Part shown: positions 55,838 to 64,000 of the stretch, in pieces
Layout of the letters: each line of letters opens with the position of its first letter
Numbering within the stretch: the first letter of the stretch is position 1
Origin: Brucella pseudogrignonensis
GTDB lineage: Bacteria; Pseudomonadota; Alphaproteobacteria; Rhizobiales; Rhizobiaceae
Direction of reading: 5' to 3'
NCBI RefSeq assembly: GCF_002252525.1
Contig: NZ_NNRM01000044.1
Location: forward strand, 62,001-126,000
Length of the DNA: 64,000 nt
Notes under the pieces: model-generated
What the model was told of the DNA's origin: nothing
The model's database searches: none
Seen by the model: only the letters and a program-made list of their open reading frames with translations
Position numbers and translations under genes: made by a program

Positions 55838-57326
55838 GGGGATTGCCCTCGAGCGGATAGCTGGGTGGAAAGATGTCGGCGACGGGCGGATTGCCAAAGC
55901 TGCGCTCGGGATATTTGGCGATAAGGCTGTCAAACTGCGCCTGCGCACTCTCCCGCGCCGCAATCAGATCAAAGCCTGCCAGCTTGCGATCGAGCATCGA
56001 GAGGCGGCCATCGACAAACACGGCCTGGGTGATCTTGCCCGATCCGCCGGTTATGATGGTGGTAATCGGATCGATGGAGGGCGCCATGCAACTGTCATCG
56101 AGGCGGAAGACGGCGATATCTGCCCGCGCCCCTTGCGACAAATGTCCCAGATCCGTCCGCCCCAGAGCCTTCGCGCCGCCAAGGGTCGCCGCATCAAACA
56201 GATCTGCGCAGCGCAGACGATCGGGCACCTGATCGGCGACCCGGCCGGTGATGAGACCGGCCAGAAGGTTCATCAGCATATCAGGCGGGGTTGTATCGGT
56301 CCCCATCGCGATGTTGATGCCGCGGCTGCGACAATCGGAGAAGGATTTGAGGATCGACCCGCCCCGTCCGGAAACCAGTGGGCAATGGACGATGGAAACG
56401 CCGTTCTGGGCATAAAGATCGAGATCTTGGTCGGTCGCATTGGTCGCATGGGGTGCGATGAGACGCTCGCTCAACAAACCGTGTTCTGAAAGCCAGACCG
56501 GGGCAGTTGAACCATGCAGTTGTTGCACTGTTTCCACTTCCATTGCGCCTTGCGCCATGTGCAGGCGAAATTTGCATCCCAGATCGCGCGCGGCCGCATC
56601 GGTGCGCTTGAGCAGTTCAAGGGTCGAGGTCTCCACCCGGTCTGGAGCGAGCATGCCGCGGATCAGATCGCCATGACGGCCGCTCTGGCGCTCGATATAG
56701 GCGATCGCATCCTTCAAGCCCTGAAAGCCACGTTGTTCGTCAAACACCGGAACGATCCGACCCGGGGCTTCGAGCACCATGCCGCCGGAGCGGTAGGCGG
56801 GACTGAGATAAACGCGCAGACCCAGATCGCCGGCAGCGTCGGCTGCAGCATCGAATTCCGCGACCGTTTCCCCCCATTGCCGATAAAACAGCGAGGCGAT
56901 TGGCGCAGCGGTGGTGATCCCGTTTACCAGCAGTTGCGCGAAGGCGAAGCGTTTCTGGAACGCCAGTTGCTTCTCGCTATACATTTCATAGGGACCGGCA
57001 TCGACGTAGCTGCGTGGCCATACCCGGCCCTTGGCCCAGCCGGGATGATGGTCGATGCCAAGAATAGTGGTGTCGAGATCAGACAGCGCGTCGAGATCGA
57101 TCAGTCCGGGACTGATCAGGGCACAGCCGAAATCGATCCGGCGAGCGACTTCACCGGTAAAATTATGGCCGACAAACAGGATTTCACCGTTTTCAAACAC
57201 CACTTCGCCGTGTCTGAGCAGCCGATGCCCGCCATCCTTGTGACCAACCACCCAGTCGGCGGTGATCCATGTGCGCCCGTTAGGTCTTTCGCCGAGCACC
57301 AGCGCCTGCAAATCCGGGGTCATCAT
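55830..57326 (-). CDS. Amidohydrolase-family protein with non-canonical metal site, copy 1
   Basis: A 498-aa protein of the ATZ/TRZ-like amidohydrolase group. The beta-1 motif that normally reads HxH is Asp77-Leu-Asp79 (ISPGLIDLDAL). Later ligands remain: FRLHMAQG (beta-5 His), IAPHATN, VHCPLVS and MGTDTTPPDML (beta-8 Asp). GITTAAPIASLFYR and LSPAYRSGGMVLEAPGRI are shared exactly or closely with the copy at 62362. Its ATG overlaps the stop of the deaminase-like gene. Either it uses another metal geometry or it is not a hydrolase. Confidence 0.85.
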   Translation of the reverse strand: MMTPDLQALVLGERPNGRTWITADWVVGHKDGGHRLLRHGEVVFENGEILFVGHNFTGEVARRIDFGCALISPGLIDLDALSDLDTTILGIDHHPGWAKGRVWPRSYVDAGPYEMYSEKQLAFQKRFAFAQLLVNGITTAAPIASLFYRQWGETVAEFDAAADAAGDLGLRVYLSPAYRSGGMVLEAPGRIVPVFDEQRGFQGLKDAIAYIERQSGRHGDLIRGMLAPDRVETSTLELLKRTDAAARDLGCKFRLHMAQGAMEVETVQQLHGSTAPVWLSEHGLLSERLIAPHATNATDQDLDLYAQNGVSIVHCPLVSGRGGSILKSFSDCRSRGINIAMGTDTTPPDMLMNLLAGLITGRVADQVPDRLRCADLFDAATLGGAKALGRTDLGHLSQGARADIAVFRLDDSCMAPSIDPITTIITGGSGKITQAVFVDGRLSMLDRKLAGFDLIAARESAQAQFDSLIAKYPERSFGNPPVADIFPPSYPLEGNPHD

Positions 57327-58516
57327 GGCATCTCCACCACGGCTACACCGTTGCGTGCGCTCACGCGACCATTCTTGACCACCAGCGGACGCGGCGCCAC
57401 ATCGACGACGGCATGCGCCAGTGTTTCACCGGTCAATAGGGTGAAATCGGCGTTGCAGCCAACGGTGAGACCGTAGTTTTTTAGCCCCATGACATCGGCA
57501 CCGCCCTGCGAGACAATGTGGAGCAGATGCTCGAGGTCATCATCGGAGCGCACACCATTCTTCATGCCGATGATCCGGGCACGATCAAGCATGTCGGGCT
57601 GTCCCCAGGGTCCCCAAGTGTCGCGAATGCCATCACAACCGCCGCCAATGCGCACGCCCGCTTCCTTGAGCCGCCTGATCGATGGCACAGTGGCAGACGG
57701 CGCGCCGGTGGTCAGGATGGCGACATCGAGCAGGGCGATCTGTTCGATCAGCTGGCCGACCCGCAGATAGTCATTCATGCCAAGCGCGAAGGCGTGGCTG
57801 ATCGCCACCTTGCCTTGCATGCCATGCGCGCGGATACGCTCGAAAATCAGCTCCATGGTAAAGGCGCCCAGATCACCGGTTTCATGCAGGTGGATATCGA
57901 TGGGCACCCCATGCTTTGTAGCGAGGGCGAACAGGATATCGAGCTGGCCCTTCGGGTCACGATCGATCCCGCATGGATCAATCCCGCCGAGCACTTCGCA
58001 GCCCTGACGTAAGGCTTCGTCGAGCAAGTCCTTCGTGCCCGGCATGACCATCAGGCCGGATTGCGGGAAAGCGACGATTTCAATGTCGATGATGTCTTTG
58101 AGTTTCTCACGGGTTTCCCACACGCCTTCCACCAGCGACAGGCCATGGGTGGGATCAATATCGACATGACTGCGGATATGGGTGCCGCCATGGGCGGCGA
58201 GACCGATGGCATGGCGCATTGATTGTCGGTGCGGATCGATGCCGATTTCAAGGCGGTTGTCGCGTTCAAAATCGATCCGCTCGCGCAGGATGGCAGCACG
58301 GTTGTTGACGTGCCAAGGCATGCCCCAGGTCGTCTTGTCGAGATGGGTATGGGCGTCGATCAGCCCGGGGGCGACAATGGCGCCCTCGCCATCTTCGACC
58401 GCCATACCGGCTTCTGCCTCAAACTGACCGAAGCCGGCAATTTTGCCGTCCCGGATCAGCATGTCACAGCGCTCTCCCGCCATCGGGCGGATGTTGCGGA
58501 GCAAAAGATCGTTCAT
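57323..58516 (-). CDS. Cytosine deaminase-like amidohydrolase
   Basis: A 397-aa metal-dependent hydrolase. The HTHLDKTTWG motif (beta-1) is the cytosine deaminase/AtzC form; ligands follow in HVDIDPTHG, IDIHLHETG, AISHAFALG and GCDGIRDTWGPWG. This subfamily deaminates or opens N-heterocycles and substituted triazines, so the exact substrate is unknown. It lies 5 bp after the inner membrane permease gene in one operon. The motif set is complete, so it should be active. Confidence 0.87.
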   Translation of the reverse strand: MNDLLLRNIRPMAGERCDMLIRDGKIAGFGQFEAEAGMAVEDGEGAIVAPGLIDAHTHLDKTTWGMPWHVNNRAAILRERIDFERDNRLEIGIDPHRQSMRHAIGLAAHGGTHIRSHVDIDPTHGLSLVEGVWETREKLKDIIDIEIVAFPQSGLMVMPGTKDLLDEALRQGCEVLGGIDPCGIDRDPKGQLDILFALATKHGVPIDIHLHETGDLGAFTMELIFERIRAHGMQGKVAISHAFALGMNDYLRVGQLIEQIALLDVAILTTGAPSATVPSIRRLKEAGVRIGGGCDGIRDTWGPWGQPDMLDRARIIGMKNGVRSDDDLEHLLHIVSQGGADVMGLKNYGLTVGCNADFTLLTGETLAHAVVDVAPRPLVVKNGRVSARNGVAVVEMP

Positions 58517-58521
58517 ATGGC

Positions 58522-59466
58522 TTACCTCAGTTTTGGATTAAGAGCATCGCGCAGCCAGTCACCGAGCATATTGACGGCAACCACGAGCAGGCAGAGCTGA
58601 ATGACGGGAAACACCACGATCCACCAGGAGCCGGAGAACAGGAACTGATTGCCGATACGGATCAGCGTTCCCAGTGACGGCTGGCTCGGCGGCATGCCGA
58701 TACCCAGGAAGGAGAGTGTCGCCTCGGTCAGGATCGCCATCCCGAAATTCAGCGTCGCGGCGACCATGATGGGTGTGAGGGTGTTGGGCAGGATATGCTG
58801 GGCCATGATCCGCCGCGCCGGCACCCCGATCAGCCGCGCTGCCGAAACGTAATCCTTGCCGGTTTCGACGATCGCCTGGGCGCGCACGGTGCGCGCATAT
58901 TGCACCCAGGCCGAAAGCGAGATCGCCAAGATCAGCACGGCGGAAGCGCCAATCTCGCGCAGGCTCACCGGCAACATCTGGCGGACAACCGTCGACACCA
59001 GAATGGCGACAAGAATGGTTGGAATGGACAATGTGATATCGCCAAAGCGCATCAGCAGATTATCGATGAAACCACCGAAATAGCCTGAGATGAGGCCAGC
59101 GGTCAGCCCGATGATCAGCGAGAGGATCACCGATGCGATGCCGATGACGATCGAAATCCGCGTCCCATAGAGAATGGCCGAAAGCATGTCGCGTCCCTGG
59201 GTGTCGGTGCCGAGCAGGAATGGCCATTCACCGCCCTCCTCCCAGAGCGGCGGCAATTCCGCCTTCCACATATCAAGCGCAGCCCCATCATAGGGGTTTT
59301 GCGGGGCGATCAATGGTGCAAAGATTGCGGTCAGGATCAGCACTGCCAGAAGGGATGCACTGACCATCGCGGTCTTGCTATGGGTAAATGACCACCAGAG
59401 ATCACTTTTGCGGATACGGCTCAACAGCGAGGCGCGCGCAACGGGATTGGCGGGTGAGGTGCTCAT
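58522..59466 (-). CDS. Peptide/nickel-type ABC permease (OppC/DppC-like)
   Basis: A 314-aa inner membrane permease with about six helices. The N-terminal cytoplasmic part is followed by a first helix (AVLILTAIFAPLIAP), the periplasmic FLLGTDTQGRDMLSAI motif and the EAA-loop near YVSAARLIGVPARRIMAQHILPN. The end is RDALNPKLR. It pairs with the DppB-like permease 20 bp upstream. Confidence 0.92.
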   Translation of the reverse strand: MSTSPANPVARASLLSRIRKSDLWWSFTHSKTAMVSASLLAVLILTAIFAPLIAPQNPYDGAALDMWKAELPPLWEEGGEWPFLLGTDTQGRDMLSAILYGTRISIVIGIASVILSLIIGLTAGLISGYFGGFIDNLLMRFGDITLSIPTILVAILVSTVVRQMLPVSLREIGASAVLILAISLSAWVQYARTVRAQAIVETGKDYVSAARLIGVPARRIMAQHILPNTLTPIMVAATLNFGMAILTEATLSFLGIGMPPSQPSLGTLIRIGNQFLFSGSWWIVVFPVIQLCLLVVAVNMLGDWLRDALNPKLR

Positions 59467-59486
59467 GACATTAGTCTCCCGTTTGA

Positions 59487-60455
59487 TCAGCGAGCGGTGC
59501 GCAAGCGCGGATCGATGACTGCATAGGCAACATCAACCAGGGTGTTGAGCACGACGAAAATGAAGGAAATGATGCACAGATAGGCCGCCATCACCGGAAT
59601 ATCGAGAAATGTGACGGCCTGGATGAACAACATGCCCATGCCTGGCCATTGGAAGACTGTTTCGGTGATCAGCGCGAAGGCAATCAGCGAACCGATATTC
59701 ATCGCGGTCATCGTGACCACCGGCATCAGGCAGTTGCGCAGGGCATGGCTGAAATAAATCCGCCAGCGCGGGATCCCGCGGGCACGCGCGAATTTGACAT
59801 AGTCGGATCGCAGCACCTCGAGCATTTCCGCGCGCACGAGACGCATGACCAGCGTGACCTGATAAAGCGAGAGGGCGATGGCGGGCAAGAGGATCGCCAA
59901 GCGGCCCGATGGGGTTAGAAGACCGGTGGACCATCCACCGAGCTGAACGACATCCCCGCGCCCGAAGGCCGGAAACCAGCCAAGCGAGACTGAGAACACC
60001 AGGATAAGCAGGATGCCGACCACGAAGCTTGGCAAGGAGACCCCGACAATCGACAGAAACTGCAGACCCTCCGTATACCATTTTCCGCGTTTGATGGCGG
60101 TGAGAACCCCCAGTGGCAATCCGAGCAGCAAGGAGATCAGCGTTGCCACGAACACCAGTTCCAGTGTCGCTGGAAAGCGCTCGGCGATCAGGCTGAGCAC
60201 ATCCTGGCCGTTGCGGTAGGATATACCGAAATTGCCCTGGGCGGCATTGACCACAAAGCGGCCATATTGGGTCATCAGGCCATCGTTAAGGCCCAGGCGC
60301 TCACGCAGATTATCGCGGTCTGCCTGCGTCATCTGCTCATTGGCCATCATTTCGACCGGGTCGCCGGCCAGCCGGAAGATCAGGAAGGCGAGCAAGGCGA
60401 CGGCCAACATCACCATGACAGCGTTTGCCAGGCGCTTAATGATAAAAACCAGCAT
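59487..60455 (-). CDS. Peptide/nickel-type ABC permease (OppB/DppB-like)
   Basis: A 322-aa permease opening MLVFIIKRLANAVMVMLAV, with FGISYRNGQDVLSLI and the EAA-loop YVKFARARGIPRWRIYFSHALRN, ending VAYAVIDPRLR. Six helices. It follows the binding-protein gene after a GC hairpin and forms the membrane channel with the next gene. Confidence 0.92.
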   Translation of the reverse strand: MLVFIIKRLANAVMVMLAVALLAFLIFRLAGDPVEMMANEQMTQADRDNLRERLGLNDGLMTQYGRFVVNAAQGNFGISYRNGQDVLSLIAERFPATLELVFVATLISLLLGLPLGVLTAIKRGKWYTEGLQFLSIVGVSLPSFVVGILLILVFSVSLGWFPAFGRGDVVQLGGWSTGLLTPSGRLAILLPAIALSLYQVTLVMRLVRAEMLEVLRSDYVKFARARGIPRWRIYFSHALRNCLMPVVTMTAMNIGSLIAFALITETVFQWPGMGMLFIQAVTFLDIPVMAAYLCIISFIFVVLNTLVDVAYAVIDPRLRTAR

Positions 60456-60480
60456 AAAATTCCCTCGGTAACAGCGGGGC

Positions 60481-60505
60481 GCGCCGGGGGCATGCCCCCC
60501 GGCGC
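60481..60505 (-). terminator. GC-rich hairpin between binding protein and permease genes
   Basis: GCGCCGGGGG (60481-60490) and CCCCCGGCGC (60496-60505). No T-run. Such hairpins after binding-protein genes often give higher levels of the binding protein than of the permease by partial termination or 3'-end stabilisation. Confidence 0.6.
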
Positions 60506-60517
60506 ATCACAAGTGGA

Positions 60518-62077
60518 TTATGGGGCAAAATGCGTCAGCCAGTGACGCGGCTTGTTGTCTGGCAATTGCACGATCCTGTCGATCTTCTTCGACATGACCC
60601 ATGCCATTGGCTGCTGGTGCAGCGGCAGCATCACAATCTCGTCCTTCGCCATTTCAAGCGCCTTCGTTTGGACTGACAGCCGGTTTTCGCGATCCATGTC
60701 GGTGGATGCTTCTTTGATCAGCTTGTCAATCTCCGGATAGCTCCAGCCACCCCAGTTGAAGACACCGGCATTGGCTGATTTGGTGGCGATCATCTGCAGC
60801 AGGATCGAATAGCTGTCGAGCATCGGCTCGGTTGCCCAACCGATCAGATAGACATCTGCCTTGCCGCCGGTCCGCTTGGGTGCCTGCGCTGCGGTCGGCG
60901 CAATGTCGAGCTGCGGTTTGAAACCGCCACGGCTCAACATATTGACCATGCCCTGGCACAGTTCCTCCTCGTTGACATAGGCGTCGGTGGTGCAGACCAG
61001 CGTGAAGGGGAAGTCCTGCGCGCCCGCATCGGCAAGGAGCTTTTTCGAGAGCTCGGGATCATAGGCGAGCGTGGTGTCGAGTTGTGGGGTATAACCGGGG
61101 ATTTCCGGGGCGACCACCGCACCGGCTGTGCGCGACTTGCCGCGCATGATCCGCTTCTGGATAAGATCGCGATCAAGCGCATGCGCGAAAGCCTGTCTGA
61201 CGCGCAGATCATTGAACTTGTTTGGGGAACCGTCAGCAAGCGCGGGCTTGCGATTGAAGCCAACCATGACCGTGCGAAGATCGGTGCGCTCGAGCACGCT
61301 GAGTTCAGGCTGTGCCTGTAGACGCGGCAGGTCCTGGGACGGCGCGTTTTCCGTGAAATTGATTTCGCCGGAAAGCAGAGCCGCCACCCGCGTTGCGGCA
61401 GAGGTGATCGGGGTGAATTCTATCCGGTCAATATTGGATTGCGACTGGTCCCACCAGGCCGGGTTCTTGACCAGTACGGTTTTTGAATCGGGCACACGGC
61501 TTTCAAGCTTGAAGGGTCCGGTGCCATTGGTGTTATAGGTGGCATAGCCCTCGATCTTGGCACCGACATCGGTGGGCTTTTCTGAATTGTTGGTCTTGAG
61601 CCAACCGGCGTCAAAGATATGGATATTGGTCAGATCGTTAAGAAGCAGCGGATAAGGACCGCTCAATTGGATATCAACGGTATGATCATCGACCTTGCTC
61701 GCCGATTTATAGGCGGGCAGGTTACCGCGCAAGGGTGAGACCGGATCACTGACCCGCTTGAGCGAAGCGATCACATCATCGGCAGTGAATTCGGCACCAT
61801 CGTGGAAAGTGACGCCCTTGCGCAGATGAAAGCGCCAGGTGGTGTCGGAGATGTTTTCAAAGGATTCAGCGAGCGCTGGCTCGATCTTCAGATCGGCGTC
61901 GTAGCGGACAAGGCCTTCATAGACATGATTGAGAAAGGAAAGTGTGTAACTATCCCCATAGGAATAGGGATCTAGCGAATAGATATCGCGCGACGCCCCC
62001 CATTTGAGTGTTTCGGCATGACCTGACAATGTCAGGCTCGCCAGCACGACGGCCGCGAGGCCCAGTCTGTTCAACAT
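60518..62077 (-). CDS. Peptide/nickel-type ABC substrate-binding protein
   Basis: A 519-aa periplasmic protein of the SBP family 5. Signal peptide MLNRLGLAAVVLASLTLSG to HAET. Domain marks are WGASRDIYSLDPYSYGDSY, NHVYEGLVRYDADLKIEPA, WRFHLRKGVTFHDGAEFTADDV, VRQAFAHALDR and the end DNKPRHWLTHF. GGAG lies upstream of ATG 62077, which gives the signal peptide; the frame is open further up. Binds the island's substrate and delivers it to the DppBC-like permease. The promoter lies at 62259-62303. Confidence 0.92.
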   Translation of the reverse strand: MLNRLGLAAVVLASLTLSGHAETLKWGASRDIYSLDPYSYGDSYTLSFLNHVYEGLVRYDADLKIEPALAESFENISDTTWRFHLRKGVTFHDGAEFTADDVIASLKRVSDPVSPLRGNLPAYKSASKVDDHTVDIQLSGPYPLLLNDLTNIHIFDAGWLKTNNSEKPTDVGAKIEGYATYNTNGTGPFKLESRVPDSKTVLVKNPAWWDQSQSNIDRIEFTPITSAATRVAALLSGEINFTENAPSQDLPRLQAQPELSVLERTDLRTVMVGFNRKPALADGSPNKFNDLRVRQAFAHALDRDLIQKRIMRGKSRTAGAVVAPEIPGYTPQLDTTLAYDPELSKKLLADAGAQDFPFTLVCTTDAYVNEEELCQGMVNMLSRGGFKPQLDIAPTAAQAPKRTGGKADVYLIGWATEPMLDSYSILLQMIATKSANAGVFNWGGWSYPEIDKLIKEASTDMDRENRLSVQTKALEMAKDEIVMLPLHQQPMAWVMSKKIDRIVQLPDNKPRHWLTHFAP

Positions 62078-62258
62078 TGATTGCTCCGCTTCTGGAAATT
62101 TGCGCCCCCTTTGCGGGGATCTGTTCTTCCTGCATCTCCACACCATGATGGGTGCGGCGACGTAACTGCTGCGTGCCGCATGCACGGCTTGCATTGAATG
62201 TGATTTCCTCCCTCACTGATGATCCTGCCTTTGTGGCTTTGCTTGTGGACCAAGGGCA

Positions 62259-62303
62259 ACATAAGTCTATTAGCAAAAAGTTGTCAACGTGATTGTTGAC
62301 AAT
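62259..62303 (-). promoter_or_regulatory. Promoter with overlapping GntR-type operator
   Basis: On the minus strand TTGACA (62287-62282) and TTATGT (62264-62259) have a 17-bp spacer. The -35 lies inside TTGTCAAC-N6-GTTGACAA (62281-62302), a perfect 8-bp inverted repeat; its second half also gives TTGTTGACAA. A bound regulator would block RNA polymerase. It would control the transporter operon starting with the binding protein. Confidence 0.7.
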
Positions 62304-62361
62304 ATTTGCATGTTTGCGCGCGATACATGTCGACAAAAATGCCAGCGCGCATTTTCCCTGA

Positions 62362-63846
62362 TCAGACCTCCCAGAGAGGATAGCTGGATTGGAAGATGTC
62401 TTCGAGCGGGGGGTGTTGCCAACTGCGATCGGGATATTTGCGGATCAGCCCTTCATATTGCTGCTGTGCCCTGATCCTTGCCGCACGCATATCGATACCG
62501 GCGACTGCACCCGAGAGCATTGAGAGGCGGCCGTCGACGAAAACCGCCTCGGTTACCTTGCCCGAACCGCCGGTGAGGAGTGTGGTGATCGGGTCGACGC
62601 TGGGGGTCATGAAAATATCATCGAGGCGAAACACCGCTATGTCGGCTTTTGCGCCGGTCTTGAGCCGCCCAATATCCCTGCACCCCAGCGCCTGAGCACC
62701 GCCCAGCGTAGCAGCATCAAACAGATCTCGGGAGAAGGCGGCATCCGACGCCTTTTCCCCGATCCGGCAGGCGATCAGGCCAACAAGCAGGTTCATCAGC
62801 ATGTCGGGGGGTGCGGTGTCGGTTGCCATGCCGATATTGATGCCGCGCGCGCGGCAGGCGGCGAAGGAATGGAGCATGCTGCCCATCCGGGCGGAGACCA
62901 GCGGTGAATGGGCAATTGAAACGCCATGCTCGGCATAGAGGTCGAGATCGCAAGATGAGGCATGCGTGGCATGGGGGGCGTAAAGCCGCTCGCTCAACAG
63001 GTGATGTTTGGCGAGCCATTGCGGCGCCGACATCTTGTGAAGACGCTGCATGGTGTCATGTTCAAGCTGCCCCTGGGTCATATGGATCCGCACCCGGCAG
63101 TCAAGGTCGGCGGCTGCCGCCATGGTGCGTTCAAGCAAGGGCAGCGTGCAGGTTTCGATCCGGTCGGGCGTCAGCAGGCCATTGATCAAGCCGTCGAAAC
63201 CGCCGTGATTGCGCTCGATAAAGCCGATGGCGTCGCGCAGGCCGTCAAGGCCGCGCGCCTCGTCAAACACGGGCTCGATCCGCCCGGGTGCTTCAAGGAC
63301 CATACCGCCGGAGCGATAGGCGGGGCTGAGAAAGACCCGCAATCCCAGTTCTCCGGCAGCCGCAGCCGCCGCTTCGAATTCGGCAACCGTTTCCGCCCAT
63401 TTGCGATAATAGAGCGAGGCGACCGGCGCGGCAGTGGTAATCCCGTTCAGCAGGAGAAGACCGAAGCTGAAACGTTTTTGAAAGGCCAGCTCCTCGTCAG
63501 AGTACATTTCATAGGGTCCGCGTTCAAGATAGGATCGCGGCCAGGCACGGCCCTTCGCCCAGCCGGGCTGGTTGTCCTGCACCAGCAAGTAGGTATCGAG
63601 ATCGATCAGTCCGGGGCTGATCAATGCCTTGCCAAAGTCGATGCGGCGGGCCACTTCGCCTGCAAAAGCCGGGCCGACATAGAGGATCTGATTGTGTTCA
63701 AAGACGATTTCGCCGTTATGCAGCAGACAATGGCCGCCGTTGCGCCAGCCGAGCAGCCATTCGGCGGTCAACAGGGTTTTGCCTTTCGGTCGCCGCCCCA
63801 GTGGCAATTGTGCGGCTGCGGAGAGCGGAAGCGATGGGGTGTGCAT
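62362..63846 (-). CDS. Amidohydrolase-family protein with non-canonical metal site, copy 2
   Basis: A 494-aa paralogue of the protein at 55830. The beta-1 motif again is Asp82-Leu-Asp84 (ISPGLIDLDTY). RIHMTQG, YAPHATH and MATDTAPPDML keep the later His and Asp ligands, but VHCPLVS is AHSPLVS here. AGGA precedes the ATG. It follows the end of a second binding protein, so this is a second binding protein plus amidohydrolase unit. Function is unknown; conservation of the Asp pair in both copies argues for a real activity. Confidence 0.85.
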   Translation of the reverse strand: MHTPSLPLSAAAQLPLGRRPKGKTLLTAEWLLGWRNGGHCLLHNGEIVFEHNQILYVGPAFAGEVARRIDFGKALISPGLIDLDTYLLVQDNQPGWAKGRAWPRSYLERGPYEMYSDEELAFQKRFSFGLLLLNGITTAAPVASLYYRKWAETVAEFEAAAAAAGELGLRVFLSPAYRSGGMVLEAPGRIEPVFDEARGLDGLRDAIGFIERNHGGFDGLINGLLTPDRIETCTLPLLERTMAAAADLDCRVRIHMTQGQLEHDTMQRLHKMSAPQWLAKHHLLSERLYAPHATHASSCDLDLYAEHGVSIAHSPLVSARMGSMLHSFAACRARGINIGMATDTAPPDMLMNLLVGLIACRIGEKASDAAFSRDLFDAATLGGAQALGCRDIGRLKTGAKADIAVFRLDDIFMTPSVDPITTLLTGGSGKVTEAVFVDGRLSMLSGAVAGIDMRAARIRAQQQYEGLIRKYPDRSWQHPPLEDIFQSSYPLWEV

Positions 63847-63872
63847 CGGACTGATCCTGGCGCTTGATGTGC

Positions 63873-63904
63873 AAAGAGCGCCTCACCGCGGTGAGGCGCT
63901 CTTT
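63873..63904 (-). terminator. Perfect 32-bp palindrome between binding protein 2 and amidohydrolase 2
   Basis: AAAGAGCGCCTCACCG and its exact complement form a 16-bp stem without a loop, ending in TTT. It could end most transcripts of the binding protein while letting some read into the amidohydrolase, or act as a stabilising 3' hairpin. Confidence 0.65.
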
Positions 63905-63925
63905 CCGGTGACGCAGTCGGGGGGA

Positions 63926-64000
63926 TTATTCGGCCATCTTCGTATGCCAATGGCGCGGCTTGTTATCGGCACGGAAATCCACAGCTTCAACCTTTTCAAG
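63926..64000 (-). CDS. Second ABC substrate-binding protein, C-terminal end
   Basis: The last 24 codons of a protein running off the right edge: LEKVEAVDFRADNKPRHWHT and a short end. DNKPRHW is shared with the end of the binding protein at 60518, so this is a second SBP family 5 protein. It is followed by a perfect palindrome and then amidohydrolase copy 2 in the same direction. Confidence 0.75.
   Translation of the reverse strand, partial: LEKVEAVDFRADNKPRHWHTKMAE

Noticed and set aside
55082-57476. Large plus-strand ORFs over the transporter and amidohydrolase genes
   Set aside because: They are shadows on the GC-rich complementary strand of firmly identified minus-strand genes.

Overview
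The window is about 64 kb of chromosome-like DNA from an alphaproteobacterium of the order Hyphomicrobiales (Rhizobiales), most probably the Ochrobactrum/Brucella group. The support is a BA14K-family protein, an Omp25/Omp31-type outer membrane protein, a DUF982 protein, a HWE-type histidine kinase, a choloylglycine-hydrolase-type enzyme and urease accessory genes. The species assignment is inference from gene content; no rRNA or tRNA gene was seen.

Left part (1-17 kb): the 5' end of ureD runs off the left edge, divergent from ureE-ureG, with no ureF between them. Then come secreted or lipoprotein genes, an old-yellow-enzyme reductase next to a frameshifted ArsR-type regulator, an alpha/beta hydrolase, an operon of HWE sensor kinase, single-domain response regulator and hydrolase, a choloylglycine-hydrolase-family enzyme, and a ytcA-mdtN-mdtO-mdtP-like efflux operon followed by an Omp25-type porin-like protein.

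Middle (17-38 kb): a gene-poor stretch with several probable microproteins, a cold-shock gene followed by rpsU, an aldehyde dehydrogenase and an M20 deacetylase, and a BA14K protein. Two iron-uptake loci follow. The first is a siderophore TonB receptor with a FecB-like binding protein and a divergent AraC regulator. The second is a haem-type TonB receptor with an STN signalling domain plus FecR and an ECF sigma factor, which together look like a cell-surface signalling system.

Accessory patch (38-42 kb): decayed mobile DNA. It holds a 5'-truncated phage gene, an AT-rich gene broken by a stop and a frameshift, a toxin-antitoxin locus with a frameshifted toxin, intact antitoxin and twin operators, an IS6-family element without target duplication, and a second toxin-antitoxin locus that the IS has cut. 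An EAL phosphodiesterase, a large autotransporter, an AraC regulator, an MFS transporter and an IS5-family remnant come next.

Right part (50.8-64 kb, continuing past the edge): a catabolic island. It contains two paralogous GntR regulators, an Asp/Glu/hydantoin-racemase-family enzyme, a flavin reductase, a complete peptide/nickel-type ABC transporter, a cytosine-deaminase-like amidohydrolase, two paralogous amidohydrolases in which the usual metal-binding HxH is Asp-x-Asp, and the end of a second binding protein. Palindromes of the form TTGT-N2-ACAA lie before both regulators and over the promoter of the transporter operon, so the island is probably one regulon. The likely role is uptake and ring opening of a small nitrogenous compound such as a cyclic amide; the substrate cannot be read from the sequence.
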